From positions 1-45,556 of the IMG/VR virus record IMGVR_UViG_3300036985_001699: a DNA stretch of 45,556 nt, one strand, 5' to 3'. The stretch is from a virus. The number at the start of each line of letters is the position of its first letter. Within the stretch, counting starts at the first letter, position 1. The position numbers were made by a program, and so were the translations under genes. This document shows positions 24,952 through 31,900 of this stretch, piece by piece. Under the pieces are notes generated by a model, which did not search any database, was not told the origin of the DNA, and saw only the letters and a program-made list of their open reading frames with translations.

Positions 24952-25278
24952 TTATTTTTTCATTAATCTTCTTTCCAATCGGTTTATCTTTCGGTCAACG
25001 CTAATCTGTATTCGTTCACTACAAAGCATTAACTCCAACTGCGCCAACATTATCTTTACGTCAGCGACTTCTGAACACAAATCGTTGTATGCACGGATTT
25101 CTTTTAGCTCCATCCACCAACTAGGCTTCGTGATAGTATGCTCAACAAGCCCGCTTCGCTTCAACTTATTGATAGCTTGGATAAGTTCCGCACTTTCCTC
25201 GACTGCCATATCTAACTGCGACCTAGTGCCATATCTTGATATAGCTTTCTCTAAGATTTCAATTTGTTCGGGTGTCAT
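24952..25278 (-). CDS. MazG-like nucleotide pyrophosphohydrolase
   Basis: Start at the ATG at 25278, which overlaps the stop of the upstream gene (TAATG). A TTG at 25284 gives a two-residue longer version. The product has 108 residues and the all-alpha NTP-PPase motifs: EESAELIQAINK near residues 27-38 (E-x-x-E) and EVADVKIMLAQLE near 70-82 (E-x-x-D). It would hydrolyse dNTPs or (p)ppGpp-related nucleotides, so limiting host nucleotide signals or changing the pool. It adjoins the dNTP diphosphohydrolase fusion gene, supporting a nucleotide role. Confidence 0.75.
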   Translation of the reverse strand: MTPEQIEILEKAISRYGTRSQLDMAVEESAELIQAINKLKRSGLVEHTITKPSWWMELKEIRAYNDLCSEVADVKIMLAQLELMLCSERIQISVDRKINRLERRLMKK

Positions 25279-25553
25279 TAACAAGCGGTATAAGTGTACT
25301 CAAAGGTTTCATCGTTGGTAAACAAATCAATTACCGCTTCTGTTGAAATCGGCATAATGTGATATGTTTCGCTACCTCTTTTCTTAATGTATAATTTAGG
25401 CTTATCAAGTGCGCCACTTACCACACAGACCATTTGCCTTCTATTTAACTTCTTCTCTAAAGCAAATCCGTAGTATCCTGTTCGCTCAAACTCAATACTA
25501 TCAGACATATCGGTTCTTTTGAAACCTAATTTAATGTAATCTTTGTAATCCAT
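25278..25553 (-). CDS. Hypothetical protein (91 aa)
   Basis: Start at the ATG at 25553 (MDYKDYIKLGFK). A frame starting with TTG at 25574 takes its first codon from the -7 box TACATTTG (25572-25579) and is rejected. The product is beta-rich with basic segments (FALEKKLNRRQMVC) and ends in cysteine. No family recognised. It is the first gene of the MazG-NinG-diphosphohydrolase operon. Confidence 0.6.
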   Translation of the reverse strand: MDYKDYIKLGFKRTDMSDSIEFERTGYYGFALEKKLNRRQMVCVVSGALDKPKLYIKKRGSETYHIMPISTEAVIDLFTNDETFEYTYTAC

Positions 25554-25571
25554 ATCATTTATTTTATACCG

Positions 25572-25579
25572 CAAATGTA
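25572..25579 (-). promoter_or_regulatory. Bacteroidota-type -7 box, nucleotide operon
   Basis: TACATTTG on the minus strand, 18 bases before the ATG at 25553. It lies just after the terminator at 25616-25650, so it must start the next transcript. The -33 box is unclear: TTTG copies occur at 12 and 25 bases, not at 19-21. Confidence 0.5.
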
Positions 25580-25615
25580 CCTATTTGAAGCCAAACTTAA
25601 AACACAAAGTGTGTT

Positions 25616-25650
25616 AAAAGACAACGCCCCGTTTTTTAGGCGAGGCGTTG
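25616..25650 (-). terminator. Intrinsic terminator after the 169-aa gene
   Basis: CAACGCC (7 bp) pairs with GGCGTTG across an 15-base loop containing AAAAAA, followed on the minus strand by TCTTTT. It lies 20 bases after the stop codon of the 169-aa gene. The stem is symmetric, so weak termination on the other strand is possible. Confidence 0.6.
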
Positions 25651-25669
25651 ATTAATCCAAATCGTATTT

Positions 25670-26179
25670 TTACACACCGTAGTATTCGTAGTAGTAATCT
25701 ACTGCTGTGGTTTGGTCGCCATCAACGAACAACTGCTTCGCTTGTAATTCAAACGCATCGCAATAAATGTCGGTTACGTCCTCGCTCGGTAGATACACCT
25801 TGCGGATAATCTTGTGTTCGTTAATCAACACAGGACGGCTAGTAATTGTGTTCTCAATGTTGCCAATCGCAATCAAAGCAAGATACTTCACTACCTTATT
25901 TCCTGCGCTCTGTGCGTCCAAGATAGCCTTGAATTGGTCTAATGTTGCTCCGTTGGTTGGGAACAAGTAAGTTGTTCTGCGTAGGTTTAAGTGGCTTACT
26001 CCACCCTCGCATACTTCAACTTGGAATACTTCCAAATTAGTTTGAGTGTCGGGGTTAATCCAAGTTTTTTCAAGAACAAGTAAAATGTTCTCAATGTTCA
26101 AATCCTCGAAGCGCACGGGCGTGTTCGGGAAAACGTCTATCCAACCTGCGGTGGACGTTGCTATAAATGGTGCTGCCAT
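25670..26179 (-). CDS. Hypothetical beta-rich protein, possible virion component
   Basis: 169 residues, beta-rich with few lysines, N-terminus MAAPFIATSTAGWIDVF. Composition and the own transcript (a -7 box upstream at 26213-26220 and a strong terminator downstream) resemble highly expressed small virion proteins such as head decoration or adaptor proteins. I see no motif to prove that. It is isolated between the spanin-like gene and the nucleotide operon. Confidence 0.55.
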   Translation of the reverse strand: MAAPFIATSTAGWIDVFPNTPVRFEDLNIENILLVLEKTWINPDTQTNLEVFQVEVCEGGVSHLNLRRTTYLFPTNGATLDQFKAILDAQSAGNKVVKYLALIAIGNIENTITSRPVLINEHKIIRKVYLPSEDVTDIYCDAFELQAKQLFVDGDQTTAVDYYYEYYGV

Positions 26180-26212
26180 AGTTTCCTAAGTTTTAGGCGT
26201 TAATTAATGTCA

Positions 26213-26220
26213 CAAATATA
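26213..26220 (-). promoter_or_regulatory. Bacteroidota-type -7 box, 169-aa gene
   Basis: TATATTTG on the minus strand, 33 bases before the ATG at 26179, in an AT-rich gap. No proper -33 box (nearest TTTG is 27 bases away). Confidence 0.45.
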
Positions 26221-26239
26221 GTTAATTTTTGTGATAATT

Positions 26240-26704
26240 TTAATTTGCAAATATTCCTAATATTACTCCTAACCCAAATCCCACAAGCAATCCGCCTACT
26301 CCGAACCCCAAAGACTTCTTAATGGTCTGACCCCTTTGAAATTTTATTTGCCCAATCATATTTTGCTTCTGCGTCTTGAGCGTCATTATCACGCTGTCTT
26401 GAGAGAAGATGGTTTCGTTTGACTTGGCGATAAAGTTATTCATATCAATTATGCTAGCTTTTGACGTGCGCACAAATTCGTCACATATTTCTATTTTTTT
26501 CTCTAGCGTCTTGTTGTAGTCCTTGATTTGTTCACACTCGTCCAATTTCTCAACGACTGTAATCATGTCCTTAATGGCTACTACGGTGCTATCTTTTTGT
26601 GTGCTTTGCCCACAACTTCGATAAGCTATCAGAAGAGATATTAGAATAATTATTACGGCTAGGTAGCCTTTTTTTGGTTTTAAGTACATTGGTGATACTA
26701 TCAT
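26240..26704 (-). CDS. Spanin-like protein with two membrane ends
   Basis: 154 residues. The N-terminus is KPKKGYLAVIIILISLLIAY followed by RSCGQS, a hydrophobic signal ending at a cysteine. The centre (residues about 40-120) is a long helical, coiled-coil-like region. The C-terminus is a glycine-rich membrane segment (LGFGVGGLLVGFGLGVILGIF). An N-terminal signal with cysteine plus a C-terminal transmembrane helix is the layout of single-protein spanins, which fuse inner and outer membrane at the last step of lysis; but the lipobox is poor. The first 116 bases overlap the i-spanin-like gene in another frame. The lysis role is inferred from context. Confidence 0.5.
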   Translation of the reverse strand: MIVSPMYLKPKKGYLAVIIILISLLIAYRSCGQSTQKDSTVVAIKDMITVVEKLDECEQIKDYNKTLEKKIEICDEFVRTSKASIIDMNNFIAKSNETIFSQDSVIMTLKTQKQNMIGQIKFQRGQTIKKSLGFGVGGLLVGFGLGVILGIFAN

Positions 26705-26954
26705 ATTTGTAGGTTAAGATTTCAAGTTTGTAAATGCTTTCCGTTGCCTTCTCTTGTGCGCCATTGTATTCCACTTTCAAAGCAGATAACCGCTTCTCCT
26801 GCTCCGCCAACTTAATTTCGTACTGCTTTGATAGCAACTCCAATTCCGCTTTAGCTCTTGACTTACCTATTGATAATAGAAGGATTGTGTATCCCAATAA
26901 TACCACAACCGCTACTGAAATTTGTATCCAATATTTTTTTAAAAGGGTATTCAT
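26589..26954 (-). CDS. i-spanin (Rz-like) protein
   Basis: Start at the ATG at 26954 (MNTLLKKYW), five bases after the stop of the 32-aa membrane gene; a GTG at 26969 would overlap that gene. The 121-residue product has one N-terminal transmembrane segment (IQISVAVVVLLGYTILLLSIG), then a coiled coil of about 65 residues and a polar, basic tail. That is the layout of Rz-type inner-membrane spanins. The 3' end overlaps the next gene by 116 bases in a different frame, as in many Rz/Rz1 pairs. It follows the endolysin gene, the normal position. Confidence 0.65.
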   Translation of the reverse strand: MNTLLKKYWIQISVAVVVLLGYTILLLSIGKSRAKAELELLSKQYEIKLAEQEKRLSALKVEYNGAQEKATESIYKLEILTYKYDSITNVLKTKKRLPSRNNYSNISSDSLSKLWAKHTKR

Positions 26955-26958
26955 AGTC

Positions 26959-27057
26959 TTATTTTTCACAGCATTGCAAAGATAACAATATCAAACCTAA
27001 AATCACTAGCATAATAAACGTGGCGATTAAATAGGCGTATTGTTTAAATTCGTTCAT
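26959..27057 (-). CDS. Tiny membrane protein in lysis cassette (32 aa)
   Basis: A short gene of 32 codons: MNEFKQYAYLIATF start, a single strong transmembrane helix of about 20 residues, and a terminal CCEK. The ATG overlaps the endolysin stop codon (ATGA) and the stop is 5 bases before the i-spanin ATG. So it is in a coupled operon and probably real. Candidates are an antiholin or pinholin-type protein, a holin regulator or a mini-lipoprotein o-spanin (the CC is near the end of the helix, but the lipobox is weak). None is proven. Confidence 0.6.
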   Translation of the reverse strand: MNEFKQYAYLIATFIMLVILGLILLSLQCCEK

Positions 27058-27575
27058 AGCCGAATGTAATTAGTCACGCCAAGTAATTGTTTGTTATCAA
27101 ACCTAGACCTAGCTTCGGCAATAGTCAATCCGAATGTCTTTTGAAAATGAGGCGTATCCTTAAAGCTAGTCCAATCACCACCCCACTCCCATCCGTACAA
27201 CTTAAACACATAAACAACTTCTAACCAATCAGCAACTCCATCACCATCAAAGTCTATTTTATTATCCCATGAAGCCGTTTCGTTTGTGCCGTTGTCGTCC
27301 TTATCGTGAAGCATTACAATGTCAATAGCCAATCCGTAATTGTGCCAAGACTGACCGCCTTTAGCGTTTGTTACTTTTACTCCTTTTGTCGTGCGCCCTT
27401 GTGCGTATAGTGCATCTTGTTCGGCAAACGTGCGAAGCGTAAACGCAAACCTGCAAAGCACTCGACCGTTTAAACGCTCACATATTTCTTCGTATATCTC
27501 TTTGGCTTCTTGCCTTACTGATGGGTGTAATAATTCAATCCTTTGTAGAGTTAATGCGTCTTTTTTTACACTCAT
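27054..27575 (-). CDS. Endolysin, M15 (VanY/Ply500-type) peptidase
   Basis: 173 residues. The zinc peptidase motifs are visible: FAEQDALYAQGRT near residue 50, then SWHNYGLAIDIV (zinc ligands H and D) near 80-92, and DTPHFQKTF (second H) near 142-150, with GWEWGGDW just before. This is the L-alanyl-D-glutamate / D-Ala-D-Ala peptidase fold used by phage lysins to cut peptidoglycan. No signal peptide, so it needs the holin. A DKDDNGTNE insertion followed by DFDGDGVADW resembles a calcium-binding loop. ATGA overlap with the holin stop upstream and with the 32-aa gene downstream. Confidence 0.85.
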   Translation of the reverse strand: MSVKKDALTLQRIELLHPSVRQEAKEIYEEICERLNGRVLCRFAFTLRTFAEQDALYAQGRTTKGVKVTNAKGGQSWHNYGLAIDIVMLHDKDDNGTNETASWDNKIDFDGDGVADWLEVVYVFKLYGWEWGGDWTSFKDTPHFQKTFGLTIAEARSRFDNKQLLGVTNYIRL

Positions 27576-28045
27576 GCGTTTTCATTTTTAATTGATGCGT
27601 TTTTATAGCTATCAATATTGTTCAAAATATTCAGCAACAATCCTTGCGGGATAAACCCTATCAAACTTGCGTTCTTTAATGTGGATATTATCTGAAACAC
27701 CAAAATAGGCATGATTATAGTTTCACTTAAAAAGAAGGCTGATGGATGTGCTTTTTCTACCGCCAACACCGTAAATAAAATAATCGAATATGCAAATATG
27801 TAATAAACAATTTTTATTGCTTTTCTAGTGCGCCACACTTTATTCTTTAAAGCAAGTATCGTTCCCATAACCCAATCTGAAACTACCACAACAACAACTC
27901 CCATAAATAGATTTGAGTTGTCTAGTACAATCAACTGACTATACCCTAATATAAATGAAAATGAAGTTATGATTAAGTTAAAAATAAATTCCTCTATTGA
28001 GCGTAAATGAGCTATTGATAGTATATTGTGGAACAGATTTTTCAT
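27572..28045 (-). CDS. Holin (phage holin/toxin-secretion family)
   Basis: 157 residues with four hydrophobic segments (LIITSFSFILGYS, VVVVVVSDWVMGTILAL, IVYYIFAYSIILFTVLAV, IIMPILVFQII). The D-W-x-x-G-x-x-x-A-L-K-N segment and the following R-x-x-K-A-x-K-I helix are typical of the phage holin family found widely in Bacteroidota and Firmicutes phages. It would form lesions in the inner membrane for the endolysin. It starts just after the consensus promoter at 28050-28080 and overlaps the endolysin gene by ATGA. Confidence 0.75.
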   Translation of the reverse strand: MKNLFHNILSIAHLRSIEEFIFNLIITSFSFILGYSQLIVLDNSNLFMGVVVVVVSDWVMGTILALKNKVWRTRKAIKIVYYIFAYSIILFTVLAVEKAHPSAFFLSETIIMPILVFQIISTLKNASLIGFIPQGLLLNILNNIDSYKNASIKNENA

Positions 28046-28049
28046 ACCA

Positions 28050-28080
28050 CAAATATAATTAATTTCAAATTATGTACAAA
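28050..28080 (-). promoter_or_regulatory. Consensus promoter of the lysis cassette
   Basis: On the minus strand TTTG (28077-28080) is followed after 19 bases by TATATTTG (28050-28057), a full match to the Bacteroidota consensus. The holin ATG is at 28045, only 5 bases after the box, so the transcript would be nearly leaderless or start inside the gene. An alternative is that it drives expression from a start just at the ATG. Confidence 0.6.
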
Positions 28081-28083
28081 AGA

Positions 28084-28332
28084 CTATACATCCCATTTTC
28101 TGATAACTCCACTTGTAAGTAATCTATCAAAAGTTTCTGCTTCTACAAACTTAAATTGTTGGTCTTTGAATAGTCTAAGTAGTTCGTATCCCTTTAGCAC
28201 CCCGTCCTCGTGGACTACTTGCCACACGATAAAATACTTAGCACCTTCTTTGGTTACTTGCTGATAGGTTTCGTACATACACGCACGAAGATTAGCTAGC
28301 TTTTTAGGCTTTTCTGTTGTAGGAGTATTCAT
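28084..28332 (-). CDS. Hypothetical protein (82 aa)
   Basis: 82 residues, mixed alpha/beta, with the core ACMYETYQQVTKEGAKYFIVWQVVHEDG and a C-terminal TSGVIRKWDV. No known family. It stands alone between the KSFCAR protein and the lysis cassette. Upstream is the 146-base gap 28333-28478, where I see AT-rich sequence with a 13-codon frame and no clear terminator. Confidence 0.55.
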   Translation of the reverse strand: MNTPTTEKPKKLANLRACMYETYQQVTKEGAKYFIVWQVVHEDGVLKGYELLRLFKDQQFKFVEAETFDRLLTSGVIRKWDV

Positions 28333-28478
28333 ACCTTATTGGTTATAATTTAATTTAATAAATGATGTTTTGTACATATTGCTTCTTTTGTATGACTGTA
28401 ACTTACATAATTTATAATTACATATCAATGAAGCGTTGAGCCTTATTTATTAGAAGATTTTTTAGCTAAACAATATAA

Positions 28479-28718
28479 CTAACAATCCCATCTTTTGCGA
28501 GCCGCTTTGCCTCTTTCTCCTGTCCACCCTGCGCTTCTTGCACAAAAAGATTTCTTTCTAGCTTTGTCGGCTTCCGTCTTAGGTTTTGGTGCAGGTGCTT
28601 TAAGATTAGAACCTGTTTCTTTATTATATTTTTCACGACCTTTAGCAGTTAGTCCCGCCCCTTTAGATACAGGTAATTTCTCACCTCTGCCTACGCTTAA
28701 ATTTACATTTTTAGCCAT
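28479..28718 (-). CDS. Small conserved phage protein with KSFCARSAG motif
   Basis: 79 residues, very basic. Its parts KGAGLTAKGREKYNKETGSN and RKKSFCARSAGW followed by a C-terminal RKRWDC are a pattern I recognise from many unrelated phages (the 'K-S-F-C-A-R' small protein with a GLTAKGR-x-K-Y-N start), usually with no known function. It probably belongs to the virion or to DNA packaging, given its frequent place near portal, tail or terminase genes. It follows the 52-aa gene by 2 bases and both are placed after the tail-protein gene. Confidence 0.7.
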   Translation of the reverse strand: MAKNVNLSVGRGEKLPVSKGAGLTAKGREKYNKETGSNLKAPAPKPKTEADKARKKSFCARSAGWTGERGKAARKRWDC

Positions 28719-28720
28719 AG

Positions 28721-28879
28721 TTATTTTGATTTAATTTTTTTTTCTTGTTCTTTCATTGCTTTTGTAGGCTTGTTAGGCTTTGCTCCTGTCTTAATATTTT
28801 GTTTAGCCTTTTCTCTAATGTTGTCATAAAGACCTCTTTGAGATACACTACCGTCTTTTCGTTTTATCATTTCTTTCAT
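28721..28879 (-). CDS. Small conserved phage protein, GLYDNI type (52 aa)
   Basis: A gene of 52 codons from the ATG at 28879. Its core is SVSQRGLYDNIREKAKQN followed by a GAKPNKPTK segment. This matches the short 'G-L-x-D/A-N-I-x-x-K-R' phage proteins that often lie next to the KSFCAR protein in virus genomes. The rest is lysine-rich (24% K). Its stop lies 2 bases before the ATG of the KSFCAR gene, which strengthens the call. The two probably act together; the function is not known. Confidence 0.65.
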   Translation of the reverse strand: MKEMIKRKDGSVSQRGLYDNIREKAKQNIKTGAKPNKPTKAMKEQEKKIKSK

Positions 28880-28907
28880 AATTTTTTATTTTAATGTTTT
28901 GTATAAG

Positions 28908-28915
28908 CAAATGTA
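28908..28915 (-). promoter_or_regulatory. Bacteroidota-type -7 box, small basic gene pair
   Basis: TACATTTG on the minus strand, 28 bases before the ATG at 28879. A TTG lies 23 bases upstream. It lies right after the stop of the 1575-aa tail gene. Confidence 0.45.
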
Positions 28916-28921
28916 ATAAAA

Positions 28922-31900
28922 TTATCTAAACGACTTCACAATAGTAGTGAATATTGTTTGAATTGACGCAAAGAGTGGGCTAGGATTAACGAACTTTAAC
29001 ACCAATTCTTCTCCCCTTAAATTGCGCCCGTTGACTATCGGGTTACTCACCGTAGTGTCAGTAGTGTCACGCAAGAACGAAGCCGACCAAAGGTTTTCTT
29101 TCAATCTAAAATGAGCCTTTTTAAGCCTCGATTGCTGACCGTATCTATTGGTGATTTGCTCAATTTCCCACTCGCTCTTTAACGGGTCGCCTTGCACCCC
29201 ATAGAATGATATAGCGTGGAATGTTTGCTTGTCGCCAATCTTGCAGACTATCGGTGTAATCTCGCTACGGTACTGAACCCCGTAGAAATTGTTGTATAGC
29301 GTATTGGTGTTGTGAAGCCAAAGTTGTCCGTCTTTGAAACTCACTAAATCACGCTGAATGTATGAGTACATTTCGGGGGTGAATGAATAGAAGCTACTCC
29401 ATCTGTTCTTATCCTCGTCCCATCCTATTGTGGATTTCTCACCATCTGTATTGGTAGTGGTCAAGAAGTACATTCTAAAGTAAGGGTCAAATACCCCTAC
29501 TGCCCGTTCTACCCCATCAGCGCACAACTGACGAATATAAGACCTTACTAACTTATCACTAATCGCATCAATACCGTTGTTATCGTATCTCCATACTACC
29601 CCTTTGGCGGTGTCAAGTCCGTACACGAACCCTTGATATGACGCAATGGAATTGTATTTGTCCGACCCGTATTCGGACTGCATAGGTCTATCGTTCCCAA
29701 AGTACGCATCAGAGATTGCCAATAACCCGTCCGTTTGGTTTGCGTCCGAGAGTGAACGTAGTTCGATATAATTAGCCACAACTTTGTTCGTGTGAACAGA
29801 TATAAGAGTATTACCGACATAGACTAATCTTGTTATCGCCCCAAAGTTTACATTTAGTATCTTGAAGTTAGATGTTTCAAAACTTGATAACCCATTCACC
29901 GCACTTCCCTCTATGAATATGTTAGAGTGTTGCATCATTGTAGGGTAGTGGATTTGCTTGAATGTTTCATCTATTACCCCTACACGCCCGATGTCCTCGT
30001 CCTCACTTGCAAAGAAATCACTTATACTTCTGTCCTCAACTACCAATGGATAGATAGCCGAGAAGTTAGTGGTGTCGTCTAGCACAGGAATAGAACGACC
30101 TCTCCAATATGTGTCGCCACTATCAAATACTACGGTGTCGTTTTCGTACGCTCCGTTGGTTATTTTAATCGGCTGACCACACTCAAAGAATAACTTGTCC
30201 TCTGTTACGGGTCTGTTGTTATACACCTCAAAGAATGTACCCGACTTTATCTCGCTTAGGCTTACTCTGTTTTGAATGAGCAACCATCCGCCCGTCTTGT
30301 ACCCAAACACTTCGGTGTCGAATAGTCCGTTGAAATAGTTAATATCTCTGTCAGCTATCAATCTTAGTCTGTCACCGTCCTCGTAAGCATACCCTACTTG
30401 GCTATTGTTATTCTGTCTAGCGTATGTAGCGATGTTGCTTATGTTAATCATTATCATTGTGGCATCGCCATTCTGATAAGTTGTTTCAATGAATGTATCT
30501 AGGTCGTTGTCGTAGCTTGTAATGTACTTGACTTCGTTGGCGCACCATTGTAGGTACTTGCCTTGAAACAAGTTCTTTGTCCACATAAACCTAAAATACT
30601 TAGCCCAACTTGGCGGTGGCGTTGTAATAGTAGCCGTGATAGTAGGTCGCCCGTATTTGTATGTGTTAGGAGTAGTGTACTTGTTGGGGAAATAAGTATT
30701 TAAATCTTCCGTGATGTACGGTATGTAAACTTCTGACGCTTGTACCACCGAACAAAATCTTCCGTGTTCATCGTAGAAGCGTCCGCCTAGTAGGTATGAA
30801 CCACCACGCTTTCTAGCTTTCTGAATACTTGAATTAGGTATAGATATAATCAATCCGTTGATTGTATAGAATTGAGTAGGCGTATAATCGGGGATAAAAG
30901 GGTCTAGTTCAATAGTGAATATTTCACCGTTTGGATATGTAGCAGGGCAAATAGAATTTGAGTTAATTATCAATCTATCGACTACACGATTATTTTGGTT
31001 TCCATCTTGCGCTAACCCACGCATATCACCCCAAAGAAGAATAGAGAAATCTCCGTTGTTATCGGTGTACGTTTTTCTACCGCTTTCGTAAACTACCAAA
31101 CAATTCATAACGGGATTTCCGTCTTGGTCTAATACTTTTCCTTTTATGAACGTAGATAGCGTTTCTCTTGCCGTATTTAATGTAACGGGTATAATACATT
31201 CAAACCAACTAGAATTGCCACTATAAGTTATAGGTATTGTTCCGTTTTGTAATTGCTGTAAAGCACTTACCTCGCCTTGTAGCGTAGGCATAAACGTAGA
31301 ACTATATGGGTGTATTTCGGTTGTTATTGCTAGGTTTTGATTAATCTGTTCTACCAATACCGTTCTTTGCAAAGCAAGTGTTCCGTTATACACCGAAAAA
31401 TATCCATTGTGGTCTGTCCAATCAATACCTAATTCTTTGTAAGGATTTGATATGTACTGCCATTGCTTGACTTGACTTTTTTCTACCGTAACACCTAGCT
31501 TCAATTCTTCAATATCGGTTGACCCGTTAGCGTCCATTACATAACCCGTAACACAAAGAGTGTAACCCAATGAACCACCTAAGTCAAAGAATACAACGTG
31601 GTCTTTAATCACGAACTCACCAATGAATACGTCCGAGTTAGTAACTACAACCGTTGCTTCTGCTACTGATTGCCAAGTGTATGTTCCGCTTGTTTCATCG
31701 TATTTATTTACACCCCAAATTGGCGCACTCGTTGATTGATAACCACGCCCCGTTGATAGGTCGTAATATGCACTACCTTTCCCTAACTTATCCCCAATAG
31801 AAACCCACGGGGACGCAACTCTTAAAACATAAGTACCCGATGGTACATTTTTAATCTCAAATGAACTGAATATATCCGAACCGCTTGTGTAGAAGTTCTT

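Noticed and set aside
25554-25574. TTG start that lengthens the 91-aa gene
   Set aside because: Also lies in the promoter box TACATTTG (25572-25579).
26977-26984. TATCTTTG box upstream of the i-spanin gene
   Set aside because: It is inside the coding frame of the 32-aa membrane protein, with no -33 box; may be chance.
28333-28478. Gap tested for tRNA or regulatory RNA
   Set aside because: AT-rich with only a 13-codon frame and weak hairpins; no cloverleaf or terminator seen.
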